The notes under the pieces were generated by a model that did no database searches, was not told where the DNA came from, and worked only from the letters and a program-made list of their open reading frames with translations. Made by a program: the position numbers and the translations under genes. Source: Hydrogenophaga sp. (lineage in GTDB: Bacteria; Pseudomonadota; Gammaproteobacteria; Burkholderiales; Burkholderiaceae_C). From it: 64,000 nt of DNA. Of the stretch, positions 45,853-53,852 are shown piece by piece. Location: NCBI RefSeq assembly GCF_011772445.1, contig NZ_WVZN01000045.1, positions 1 to 64,000 on the forward strand. Direction: 5' to 3'. Position 1 is the first letter of the stretch; each line of letters begins with the position of its first letter.

Positions 45853-46620
45853 ATGGCCCGCCTCCCCCTGAAGACGCTGACCCTGGGCGCCGCCGCCCTG
45901 CTGCTGCCGGCGCTGTCCTCGGCCCAGGTCACGCTCAAACCCGATGGGCAATGGAGGTACCTGCTGACAGCGGGCGCCAACTTTTCCTCTGGCAACAACG
46001 ACGCCGCCACGCTGAACCTCTCGGCCGAGGGCGCGCGCCAGACCGCCATCGACAAGTGGACCTGGGGCGCCAAGGCCGACCGCGCCCGCAGCAATGACGT
46101 GGACACGGTGGAGCGCTACGGCCTTCGCACCCAGTACAACCGCGACTTCTCGATCGACTGGTTCGGTTTCGGTTCGGGTGAATGGCAGCGGGACCGGCTG
46201 GCCAATATCGCGGCGCGTTACTCGGTCGCCACCGGTGTGGGCCGCCACATCTGGAGCGACGACAGCGGCTTCTTCGACGTGTCCGGCGGTATCGGCTACA
46301 CGCATGACCGCTACATCACCCCCACCGACATCGCGGGCGAAACGCGCGAGCGTTATGGCCGCATGGAACTGGTGCTGTCGGAGGAGTCCAGCCACAAGCT
46401 CACCGACTCCACCAGCCTGCGCCAGAAGTTCTCGCTGTTTCCCGACCTGCGCGAGTCGGGCAAGTACCGCGCGGTGCTGGACGTGGGCCTGACGGTGGCG
46501 ATGACGCAGACCGTGAACCTGACGGCGGGCCTGAACTACCGCTACGACAGCGACCCGGGCACCAACCTCAAGAAGACCGATGCGATGTTCGTGACCGGTG
46601 TATCGATGCGATTCGACTGA
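45853..46620 (+). CDS. DUF481 outer-membrane beta-barrel protein
   Basis: A 255-residue protein with a Sec signal peptide (LGAAALLLPALSSAQ) and alternating beta-strand pattern of the YdiY-like DUF481 family, for example GANFSSGNNDAATLNLSAEGAR and the last strand MFVTGVSMRFD ending in an aromatic-Asp, as in outer-membrane barrels. Related proteins are acid- or salt-induced, but the function is unproven. AAAGGA lies before the ATG. It is divergent from fba and convergent with pyk. Confidence 0.87.
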   Translation: MARLPLKTLTLGAAALLLPALSSAQVTLKPDGQWRYLLTAGANFSSGNNDAATLNLSAEGARQTAIDKWTWGAKADRARSNDVDTVERYGLRTQYNRDFSIDWFGFGSGEWQRDRLANIAARYSVATGVGRHIWSDDSGFFDVSGGIGYTHDRYITPTDIAGETRERYGRMELVLSEESSHKLTDSTSLRQKFSLFPDLRESGKYRAVLDVGLTVAMTQTVNLTAGLNYRYDSDPGTNLKKTDAMFVTGVSMRFD

Positions 46621-46623
46621 CGT

Positions 46624-48051
46624 TCAGGCCGCGCGGCAGATCTTGAGGGTGTTCGTGCCGCCGGGCTGCCCCATAGGCTCGCCCACGGTGATGGCATAGA
46701 CATCGCCGGCCTGCACGATGCCGCGCTTCTTGAGGTGCGACTCGGCGTCCACCAGGGCGTTGTCGCGGTCGGCGTTGTTGTCCATCAGCAGCGGGCGCAC
46801 GTTGCGGTAGAGCGTCATGCGACGCTGCGTGGCCAGGTTGGGCGTCATCGCGTAGATGGGAATGCGCACGATGTGCCGGCTCATCCACAGCGCGGTCGAG
46901 CCCGAGTCGGTGAGCGCGACGATGGCCTTGGCGCCCAGGTGGTGCGCGGTGAACAGCGCGCCCATGGCGATGCTGTGGTCGATGCGGGTGAAGGTCTTGC
47001 CCTGGAAGTCCGCGCCCAGCTCGTGCCGGTCGGCCTTCTCGGCCTCCAGGCAGATCGCGGCCATTTCCTTCACGGTTTCCAGCGGGTACTTGCCGGCGGC
47101 GGTCTCGGCGGAGAGCATCACCGCGTCGGTGCCGTCGAGCACGGCGTTGGCCACGTCGCTCACCTCGGCGCGGGTGGGCACGGGGTTGACGATCATGCTC
47201 TCCATCATCTGCGTGGCGGTGATGACGACCTTGTCCATCTCGCGCGCGAGCCGGATCATGTGCTTCTGCAGCGCCGGCACGGCCGCGTTGCCCACCTCCA
47301 CCGCCAGGTCGCCGCGCGCGACCATGATGCCGTCGGAGGCCTTGAGGATGTTGGCGAGTTCGGGGATCGCTTCGGCGCGTTCGATCTTGGCGATCAGGCC
47401 CGGCTTGTGGCCGCCGCCGGCCACGGCGCAGAGCTGGCGGGCCAGCTCCATGTCGGTGGCGTTCTTGGGAAAACTCACCGCCACGTAGTCGGCCTTCAGG
47501 CCCATGGCGGTCTTGATGTCGTCCATGTCCTTGGCGGTGAGCGCGGGCGCCGTGAGGCCGCCGCCCTGCTTGTTGATGCCCTTGTTGTTGGACAGTTCGC
47601 CGCCGAGCTTGACGGTGGTGTGCACGGCCGGGCCCTGCACGAAGTCCACGGTGAGCACGATCAGGCCGTCGTTGAGCAGCAGGGTGTCGCCGGGCTTCAC
47701 GTCGCGCGGCAGCTCCTTGTAGTCCAGGCCCACGCCGTCCTGGTCGCCGGGCTCGGCGCGCGCGGCGTCGAGCACGAACTTCTCGCCGGGCACCAGCTGG
47801 ATCTTGCCCTGCGCGAATTTGCCGACGCGGATCTTGGGGCCCTGCAGGTCGGCCATGATGCCGACCTCGCGGCCGGCGCGCTGCGCGGCCTCGCGCACGA
47901 GGCGGGCGCGGTCGATGTGGTCCTGCGCGGTGCCGTGCGAGAAGTTCAGCCGCACCACGTTGACGCCCGCGCGGATCATGGCTTCGAGCAGGTCCGGCTC
48001 GCTGGAGGCGGGACCGAGGGTGGCGACGATCTTGGTGGCGCGCGTGAGCAT
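46624..48051 (-). CDS. pyk: Pyruvate kinase
   Basis: A 475-residue enzyme that converts phosphoenolpyruvate and ADP to pyruvate and ATP. KIVATLGPASS opens the barrel, VVRLNFSHG binds K+ and substrate, GLIAKIERAEAIPEL carries the catalytic Lys and Mg ligand Glu, and ATQMMESMIVNPVPTRAE is the later signature. CAGGAG lies 9 bases before the ATG. A single GGTTACAC motif lies upstream near 48130, similar to one half of the fba site. Confidence 0.95.
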   Translation of the reverse strand: MLTRATKIVATLGPASSEPDLLEAMIRAGVNVVRLNFSHGTAQDHIDRARLVREAAQRAGREVGIMADLQGPKIRVGKFAQGKIQLVPGEKFVLDAARAEPGDQDGVGLDYKELPRDVKPGDTLLLNDGLIVLTVDFVQGPAVHTTVKLGGELSNNKGINKQGGGLTAPALTAKDMDDIKTAMGLKADYVAVSFPKNATDMELARQLCAVAGGGHKPGLIAKIERAEAIPELANILKASDGIMVARGDLAVEVGNAAVPALQKHMIRLAREMDKVVITATQMMESMIVNPVPTRAEVSDVANAVLDGTDAVMLSAETAAGKYPLETVKEMAAICLEAEKADRHELGADFQGKTFTRIDHSIAMGALFTAHHLGAKAIVALTDSGSTALWMSRHIVRIPIYAMTPNLATQRRMTLYRNVRPLLMDNNADRDNALVDAESHLKKRGIVQAGDVYAITVGEPMGQPGGTNTLKICRAA

Positions 48052-48163
48052 GGACGCAGTCTCCTGAGGGGCCGGAATGCCGGCGGGCATGTAATTTGGT
48101 TTCAATTATCCATGAAGCGATTTCGGGGTGGTTACACGTGCGGAACGGCGCCGCCGGCGCGTC

Positions 48164-48181
48164 TGTAGGACGGGTCCGACC
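48164..48181 (+). promoter_or_regulatory. TGTAGGA-N4-TCCGACC motif, copy 2
   Basis: TGTAGGA, CGGG, TCCGACC, 108 bases before the small membrane protein gene. A CTACAGTG octamer lies 43 bases after it (48225-48232). Confidence 0.5.
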
Positions 48182-48288
48182 CGGCGAGGCGCGCTTGTCC
48201 GGCCCGGGTGGGCAAGGGCCCTGCCTACAGTGGCTTGCTGCCGGGCACGCCGCGTGCCCCGCACCCGGCCCGCTCACGGAGGACTCCC

Positions 48289-48459
48289 ATGCACAGCGCC
48301 CTGTTCAGCGCCCTTACCGCCATCGTGGCCTATCTGGCGACCTTGTTGATCGCGGTGGTGGCGGCGGTGTCGCACCCGGGCGCCGAGCCCGAGCGCCACT
48401 TTCTGCAGGCCGTGGCCGAATTGAGCGCAACGGCCTCGGACCTGTTGCCCTGGCCCTGA
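48289..48459 (+). CDS. Small single-span membrane protein, 56 residues
   Basis: It starts MHSALFSALTAIVAYLATLL with one hydrophobic helix (about residues 5-27) and a short acidic C-terminal part (AEPERHFLQAVAEL). GGAGG lies 6 bases before the ATG. It stands at the edge of the stress/signalling block and has the TGTAGGA motif upstream. Its function is unknown. It converges on the histidine kinase gene. Confidence 0.65.
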   Translation: MHSALFSALTAIVAYLATLLIAVVAAVSHPGAEPERHFLQAVAELSATASDLLPWP

Positions 48460-48468
48460 AGGGCTCGC

Positions 48469-49857
48469 TCAGGCGCCGTCCGACGGGCCGTCGGCCGGTT
48501 CGGCGGGGCGCGCAGGCAATTCGGCTTCCACATGCGTGCCCTGGCCCGGCGCGCTGGTGATGTTCAGGCGCCCCGCGTGCGCTTCCACGCGCACCCGCAT
48601 GCCCAGCAGCCCGTGGTGGCCAGCGCCCACCCCGTCCACATCGAAGCCCCGGCCGTCGTCGCGCACCGAGATGCGCACCGTGTCACCGGCCTGTTCCAGC
48701 GTCACCCGGACCTCGCGCGCCTGGGCGTACTTGCTCACGTTGGTCAGCGATTCCTGCACCAGCCGGTAGACCGTCAGTTCGGCGTCCTTGCAGAGCGAGG
48801 CCGGTGAGAGCTGCGTGTGCACCGGGATGCCCAGCCGCCCGGCCGCTTCCTGGCACAGCATGTCCAGCGCCGGAATCAGGCCGAGCTGGTCGAGCGACGA
48901 CGGGCGCAGGTGCTCGATGATGCGGCGCTTCACCGCGATGCCTTCGTTGACGCGCTGGTCGAGCCCGGCCAGCCGTTCCAGGGCGGCGGGGGGCAAGTCC
49001 GGCACGCGGCGCAGGCGCGCCAGCTCCAGCTTCATCGCGGTGAGCAGGCCCCCCATTTCGTCGTGCAGTTCGCGCGCCACGCGGCCGCGTTCGTCCTCGC
49101 GCGCGTTCACGTGGTGGCCCGCCAGGTTGCGCAGCGCGGTGGTGCGCAGGGCCACCTGCTGGGCCAGGCGCTCGTTCTCCTCGGCCTTGCGCGCGGCGTC
49201 CTGCGCCTTGCGTTCGTCGGACTCGCGGATCTGGCGCATGAACAGGCCCAGCGCGAGCAGCGAGATCAGCACCAGGCCATGCAAGGCCACGCGGTTGATG
49301 AGGATGGCGTCGCGCAGCGAGGTGCGGGCCTTGCTCTGGATGGCGCTGGCGCGCTCCAGCACGCCGTCGAATTCCTGGCGCAGGTCGGCGTAGAGCTGGC
49401 GCCCATGTTCGCCGCTGGCGAGCACCTGGGCCTGCGTGTTCTGGCCCTTCTCTGTCATCTCCACCCACAGCGCCAGCATGGCGTTGCGCTCCACCACGCG
49501 CTGGCGCACGGTGTCGATGGAGGCCTTGCGCTGCGGGTCGAGCGCCACCAGCCACTCGAAGGCGCCGGGGCGCACGATGGCCATGTCGCGCACGGCCGCG
49601 CGGTAGTTGGCCAGGTCGCCCGGGTTGCCGCTGGCGATGAAGGCGCGCGCCGCCGTCTCGGCGTCGGTCAGGGCCTGCAGCGTGCGCGCGGCCTGGATGC
49701 GCGCATCGGTGAGTGCGATGCCTTGCTTGAGCGAGGTGTTCGAGTGCCGGTAGCTGCTCTCGTTGATGGCCATGACCACGATCGCCAGGGCCACGATCAG
49801 GGGCATCACCCAGCGGGTGCGGGCGGCGCGTTCCAGCGACGACTTGATCAGGCTCAT
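48469..49857 (-). CDS. NarX/UhpB-type sensor histidine kinase with CHASE3-like sensor
   Basis: A 462-residue membrane kinase. Transmembrane segments near 17-31 and 189-207 enclose a helical periplasmic CHASE3-like domain (TLQALTDAETAARAFIASG). A coiled linker leads to HisKA_3 with His265 in ARELHDEMGGLL and an HATPase with VRDDGRGFDVDG and GHHGLLGMRVRVEAHAG. It would phosphorylate NarL-type regulators. Its ATG overlaps the stop of the second kinase gene by 4 bases. Confidence 0.9.
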   Translation of the reverse strand: MSLIKSSLERAARTRWVMPLIVALAIVVMAINESSYRHSNTSLKQGIALTDARIQAARTLQALTDAETAARAFIASGNPGDLANYRAAVRDMAIVRPGAFEWLVALDPQRKASIDTVRQRVVERNAMLALWVEMTEKGQNTQAQVLASGEHGRQLYADLRQEFDGVLERASAIQSKARTSLRDAILINRVALHGLVLISLLALGLFMRQIRESDERKAQDAARKAEENERLAQQVALRTTALRNLAGHHVNAREDERGRVARELHDEMGGLLTAMKLELARLRRVPDLPPAALERLAGLDQRVNEGIAVKRRIIEHLRPSSLDQLGLIPALDMLCQEAAGRLGIPVHTQLSPASLCKDAELTVYRLVQESLTNVSKYAQAREVRVTLEQAGDTVRISVRDDGRGFDVDGVGAGHHGLLGMRVRVEAHAGRLNITSAPGQGTHVEAELPARPAEPADGPSDGA

Positions 49858-51257
49858 GCGCGCGGGTCCTTCGTCGGTGCCGCTGCGGCGGCGTGGGCGT
49901 GGCGTTCGGGCAGGCGCACCTCGATGCGGGTGCCAGCGTCTGGCGCGCTGATCACGGTGAAGGTGCCGCCCAGCGATTCGATGCGGTGGCGCAGGAGCTT
50001 GAGGCCCTGCGCCGGGTTCGAGACGCCGGCGTCGACAAAGCCGCGGCCATTGTCGGCCACCGCCAGCGTCACGGTGCCGTTCTCGCCGCTCAGCCGAAGC
50101 GATACGCGGCTGGCGCCGGCGTGGCGCTCCACGTTGGACAGCGCGCCCTGGGCAACGGCGAAGAGCGCCTGCCGCGTCGAGGCGTCGAGTTCGAGCGGCT
50201 GAAGGTCGAGCTCGACCGCCACGCCGATGCGCTCATGCAGTTCATCGGCACGCTGCTCCAGCGCCGCCTGCAGGCCCAGGTTCTGCAGGGTGGAGGGCAT
50301 CAGGCCTTCCATCAACCGGCGCTTGGTGGCAATGCCCTGGTCCAGCGTGGCGTTCAGGTGCTGCAGGCGTGCGCTCACGTCGGCGCTGGGGGCGGGCAGG
50401 GCGTGGCGCAGCCGCGTGAGGTCGAGCTTGGCGGTGGTGAGCAGGGCGCCCAGGTCGTCGTGCAGGGCGCGCGCCAGGCCGCCGCGTTCGCCCTCTCGCA
50501 TTTCCTGCAGGCCCAGATTGAGCAGGTTCAGCTCCTCGGTGCGCTGGCGCACCTGCTGCTCCAGGTTGTCGCGCTCCGCGCGCAACTGCCGCGCGTGCGC
50601 CGCCTGGCTGGCCTGCAGTTCGGCGTTGCTGCGCAGGAAGAACACGTAGGCCAGCAGGCTCAGCAGCGCCAGGCCGTGCACGCCCAGGCGGCCCACCTCC
50701 AGCGTGCGGTAGATGGCGGCGCGCTCGCGCGCGATGCGGCGCTCCTCGTTGCCCAGCAGCACGTCGGCCATGCGGCGCACCGCCTCCATCTTCTCGCGCC
50801 CGATGTCGGTCAGCATCAGGCCGCGCCAGGCATCGTGCGAACCGGCGTCGTAGAGGGAGATGGTCTCGGCGGCTTCCGACACCTTCTGCAAGGCCTTCTC
50901 CTCCAGCGACTCCACCAGACGCTTGAGTTCGGGGTCGTCGCGGTAGTGCTCGTGCAGGCGGCCGATGGCGTTGATGAGATCGCCCCGCGCGGCCTGGTAG
51001 GGCGCCAGGTACTGCACCCGGCCGGTGAGCAGGTAGCCGCGCTGCGCGGTCTCGATGTCGAGCAGGCGGCGCATGACGGTGTGCAGCGCGTTGCGAGCGG
51101 TGTCGCGCCCGCCCAGGTTCACCAGCGATTCCAGCGCGCGCTGGTAGGTCCACTCGGCGCCGATGAACACGCCCATGGCCAGCAGCGCCGCCAGGCCCAC
51201 GGCCAATGGCGTGCGCCAGAGGGCCTGGCGCCAGGGGCTGTGGGCGGGCGTCGGCAT
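49854..51257 (-). CDS. Second NarX/UhpB-type sensor histidine kinase with CHASE3-like sensor
   Basis: A 467-residue paralogue of the neighbouring kinase. It has membrane spans near 18-34 and 192-208, a CHASE3-like region (LLDIETAQRGYLLTGRVQY), HisKA_3 with His266 in LARALHDDLGALL and an HATPase with VADNGRGF and GLKLLRHRIESLGG. The glycine box is less canonical than in its neighbour. The gene lies 12 bases after the receiver-only gene in a three-gene unit. Confidence 0.9.
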   Translation of the reverse strand: MPTPAHSPWRQALWRTPLAVGLAALLAMGVFIGAEWTYQRALESLVNLGGRDTARNALHTVMRRLLDIETAQRGYLLTGRVQYLAPYQAARGDLINAIGRLHEHYRDDPELKRLVESLEEKALQKVSEAAETISLYDAGSHDAWRGLMLTDIGREKMEAVRRMADVLLGNEERRIARERAAIYRTLEVGRLGVHGLALLSLLAYVFFLRSNAELQASQAAHARQLRAERDNLEQQVRQRTEELNLLNLGLQEMREGERGGLARALHDDLGALLTTAKLDLTRLRHALPAPSADVSARLQHLNATLDQGIATKRRLMEGLMPSTLQNLGLQAALEQRADELHERIGVAVELDLQPLELDASTRQALFAVAQGALSNVERHAGASRVSLRLSGENGTVTLAVADNGRGFVDAGVSNPAQGLKLLRHRIESLGGTFTVISAPDAGTRIEVRLPERHAHAAAAAPTKDPRA

Positions 51258-51269
51258 GGCTGCCGCGCC

Positions 51270-51710
51270 TTACTGCAGGTCGCCAGGGGCGGTGGCCGAA
51301 CCGTCGGAGATGCGTTCGCAGTAGCTGATCAGGTCCTCGAGTTCGCAGGACTTGTCGAACACGCGGTCGGCGCCGAGCTGGGCGCAGCGCTTGCGGATGT
51401 CGGGGGTGGCGTAATTGGTCAGCACCACCCGGCGCCCTGGCAGGTGGGCGTCCTGTGCGGCCTTGAGCACGCCCAGCCCCGAACCGGTGAGAAGGAAGAT
51501 GTCCACGATCATGAGGTCGAATCGGGCCTCGTCGGCGTCGACCTTGCTGAGCCAGTTCACCGCTTCCGTCTCGTTGCGGGCGTGGCCGACGACTTCGACA
51601 TTGGCCAGCTCCTGGAGCGTGGACACCAGGTTGTCGTAGATGACCTTGTTGTCCTCGACGATGAAAGTGCGGAGCGGAGACACGGAGACGATCGGGGCGT
51701 TGGCGGGCAA
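51270..51710 (-). CDS. Single-domain response regulator (receiver only)
   Basis: A 146-residue receiver with acidic pocket VED (19-20), phospho-acceptor Asp70 in LMIVDIFLL and Lys120 in RVFDKS. There is no output domain, so it acts as a phosphate shuttle, sink or protein-binding switch. It heads the operon with the two histidine kinases. The start is a TTG at 51710 or a GTG at 51683, neither with a good ribosome site. Confidence 0.85.
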   Translation of the reverse strand: MPANAPIVSVSPLRTFIVEDNKVIYDNLVSTLQELANVEVVGHARNETEAVNWLSKVDADEARFDLMIVDIFLLTGSGLGVLKAAQDAHLPGRRVVLTNYATPDIRKRCAQLGADRVFDKSCELEDLISYCERISDGSATAPGDLQ

Positions 51711-51790
51711 GGGTCCGGCGGGTAAAGCGCGAACACGGCCATCATGCCGTGTTCGCGTGCCCGCCGGGGCCTCCTGTCCGCTGATTGTGT

Positions 51791-51808
51791 TGTAGGACGC
51801 GTCCTACT
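51791..51808. promoter_or_regulatory. TGTAGGA motif, copy 3 (perfect palindrome)
   Basis: GTAGGACGCGTCCTAC is a perfect 16-base palindrome in the spacer between the receiver gene and the first BON gene. It is a symmetric version of the TGTAGGA-N4-TCCGACC motif. Confidence 0.55.
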
Positions 51809-51833
51809 GGAACGGGGAAGCCCCGGGGCGGGG

Positions 51834-52154
51834 TCAGCGAACGACGATGTCGTTCTTCACCGACTTCACGCCCGGGGTGTTCGACGCCAGGCGACCGGCG
51901 GCGTTGCGTTCGGCTTCCGACTTGGCGAAGCCCGACAGTTGCACCGTGCCGTTGAGCGTCTCGACGTTGAGCGACAGGGCGCTCACCGCCGGGTCTTCGG
52001 CGAAGCGGGCTTTCACCCGGGTGGTGATGGTCGCGTCGTCGATGTAGGCGCCCACGGACTGCTGATCGCGTGCGACGGCGCAGCCGGTGACCTGGACCAC
52101 CATCAGCGCGGCCGAGGCGGCCAGGACGGCGTGAGTCAGTTTGCTGGAAATCAT
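51834..52154 (-). CDS. BON-domain lipoprotein
   Basis: A 106-residue protein. The signal peptide ends in the lipobox VTGC, so it is a lipoprotein, followed by one BON domain (ATITTRVKARFAEDPAVSALSLNVETLNGTVQLSGFAKS...VKSVKNDIVV). BON domains bind membranes and are found in osmotically induced OsmY-like proteins. The second of two ATGs (52154) has CAGGAG at proper spacing and was chosen. Confidence 0.87.
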   Translation of the reverse strand: MISSKLTHAVLAASAALMVVQVTGCAVARDQQSVGAYIDDATITTRVKARFAEDPAVSALSLNVETLNGTVQLSGFAKSEAERNAAGRLASNTPGVKSVKNDIVVR

Positions 52155-52185
52155 GGACATCTCCTGTTGTTGCCCGGGGGCAGGG

Positions 52186-52659
52186 TTAGCTCGAACTCTC
52201 GACGGTGAGGCGGTTGTCGACCTTCACCACGCCTTCGACGGCGGAGGCGAGGGTGGTGGCGCGGTCCTTGGCGGCGGCGGTCGGGGCGGTGCCCTTGAGT
52301 TCGACCTGGCCGTTGGAGGTGTCCACGTCGATGGCCAGCGCGCTCAGTTGCGTGTCGGCGGCCAGTGCGGCGTTGACTTTGGCGGTGATGGACGCGTCGG
52401 CCGCGTCGCGGGCGATGGTGTCGGCCGCGTCCTTGCCCGCGGCCTGCATGTCCTGGCCCGCCTGGCGGGCGTCTTCGCGCATCTCGTTGCCGGCCTGTCG
52501 GGCGTCTTCACGCATCTCGTTGCTGGCCTGCTGGGCCTCTTGAACGGCGCCGTCCAGGCGTTCGCCCACAGTGGCGTCTTCGCGCTCACCACAGGCCACG
52601 ACGAGCGTGGACGCAAGGATGGCGGCGGCAAGGGTGGTGTATCGGGTGCTCGGTTTCAT
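52186..52659 (-). CDS. BON-domain lipoprotein with helical linker
   Basis: A 157-residue protein. The signal peptide ends in a lipobox-like VVAC at about residue 23. A charged helix with repeats NEMREDARQAG (about 47-70) probably acts as spacer, and one BON domain follows (ASITAKVNAALAADTQLSALAIDVDTSNGQVELKG). It is like OsmY, a periplasmic stress protein. AGAGGAA lies before the ATG. It belongs to a leftward series with CsbD and the other BON gene. Confidence 0.87.
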   Translation of the reverse strand: MKPSTRYTTLAAAILASTLVVACGEREDATVGERLDGAVQEAQQASNEMREDARQAGNEMREDARQAGQDMQAAGKDAADTIARDAADASITAKVNAALAADTQLSALAIDVDTSNGQVELKGTAPTAAAKDRATTLASAVEGVVKVDNRLTVESSS

Positions 52660-52724
52660 GGTGGGTTCCTCTCATGGGGACCGGCGCACTGGCCGGTCCG
52701 AAAGTGATGGGGGGTGGGCGGCGC

Positions 52725-52967
52725 TCAGAGCGGGCGGCGCGGGCTGCCCGGGGGGTCGAACCAGTCGTCGCTCACGGTGCGTTCCCACGCGGCGACCTGC
52801 TTCTCGGCCTCGTCCTTGGCGATGCCGTAGCGCTCCTGGATCTTTCCGGCGAGCTGATCGCGGCGGCCGGCCACGACGTCGAGGTCGTCGTCCGTGAGCT
52901 TGCCCCACTGCTCGGTCATCTTGCCTTTGACCTGCTTCCAGTTGCCTTCGATGCGATCCCAGTTCAT
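52725..52967 (-). CDS. CsbD-family stress protein
   Basis: An 80-residue protein with the CsbD signature MNWDRIEGNWKQVKGKMTEQWGKLTDDDL and IQERYGIAKDEAEKQVAAWE. CsbD proteins are general-stress-induced, highly expressed and of unknown mechanism. AAGGAG lies 8 bases before the ATG. The promoter region between this gene and the divergent response regulator carries three TGTAGGA heptamers. Confidence 0.92.
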   Translation of the reverse strand: MNWDRIEGNWKQVKGKMTEQWGKLTDDDLDVVAGRRDQLAGKIQERYGIAKDEAEKQVAAWERTVSDDWFDPPGSPRRPL

Positions 52968-53057
52968 GTGTTGGCTCCTTCAAGTTTGGCGGTTGGCGTT
53001 ACGCCGATCCGGTGGATGGCGTCGGCTGTCGCGCTGTGCGTCGAGCCGTGAAGCCAC

Positions 53058-53154
53058 TGTAGGAATTCGGGGGCGCGCAGGATGTCGGGCGGCTCGCCGA
53101 GCGTGTGTAGGACTGCGCCGATGCCCGGGCGCTGGCTGTAGGAGCTGTCCGACC
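53058..53154. promoter_or_regulatory. Cluster of three TGTAGGA motifs between csbD-like and luxR-type genes
   Basis: TGTAGGA occurs at 53058-53064, 53106-53112 (followed by N4-GCCGATG) and 53137-53154 (full TGTAGGA-GCTG-TCCGACC). The spacing of about 30-50 bases and position in a divergent spacer suggest a regulatory region for both genes. Confidence 0.5.
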
Positions 53155-53210
53155 CCCACGGCGCGAGAGGCCTGCCACAATGCTCCGCGTCGCTTCATCC
53201 ATGAGACACC

Positions 53211-53843
53211 ATGATCAAAGTAGGCATCGTCGACGACCACGCCATCGTTCGTTCCGGTCTGCGCCAGTTCCTCAGCGAGCACGTGGACCTGAAGGTGACC
53301 GGCGAGGCGAACAACGGCCGCGAGGCACTTGAACTGGTGCGCGGCGGCGAGGTGGACGTGTTGCTGATGGACATCTCCATGCCCGACCACAGCGGCGTGG
53401 ACGCGCTGCAGGCCATCAAGGCGCGCTTCCCCGACCTGCCCGTGCTCATCCTCAGCGGTTTCCCCGAGGCGCAGTACGCGACCACGCTGCTGCGCTATGG
53501 CGCCAGTGGCTACCTGAACAAGGAATGCGAGCCCGAGGAGATCGTCAACGCCATCCGCCTGGTGGCGCGTGGCCGGCGCTACATCAGCCCGTCGGTGGCC
53601 GAGCTGCTGGCCGACAACGCCGTGGGCGACGCCGAGCGGCCCCCGCATGAGCAACTGTCCGAGCGCGAGCTGCAGGTGTTCCTGCGCCTGGCCAAGGGCG
53701 AAACCGTGGGCGCCATGGCCGAGGCCATGTTCCTGAGCGTGAAGACGGTGAGCACGTACCGCACGCGCGTGCTGGAAAAGCTCAAGCTCACCAGCAACAG
53801 CGAACTGACGTACTACGCGCTGAAGAACGGCCTCATTCAGTGA
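53211..53843 (+). CDS. NarL/FixJ-type response regulator
   Basis: A 210-residue regulator. The receiver domain has DDH at 8-10, Asp54 in LLMDISMP and Lys104 in GYLNKE. The C-terminal LuxR-type HTH (about 147-205) reads LSERELQVFLRLAKGETVGAMAEAMFLSVKTVSTYRTRVLEKL. Together with the two HisKA_3 kinases encoded 2 kb upstream it forms the likely DNA-binding end of a phosphorelay (inference). It may act on the TGTAGGA sites in this block. Confidence 0.92.
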   Translation: MIKVGIVDDHAIVRSGLRQFLSEHVDLKVTGEANNGREALELVRGGEVDVLLMDISMPDHSGVDALQAIKARFPDLPVLILSGFPEAQYATTLLRYGASGYLNKECEPEEIVNAIRLVARGRRYISPSVAELLADNAVGDAERPPHEQLSERELQVFLRLAKGETVGAMAEAMFLSVKTVSTYRTRVLEKLKLTSNSELTYYALKNGLIQ

Positions 53844-53852
53844 GGCGCAGGG

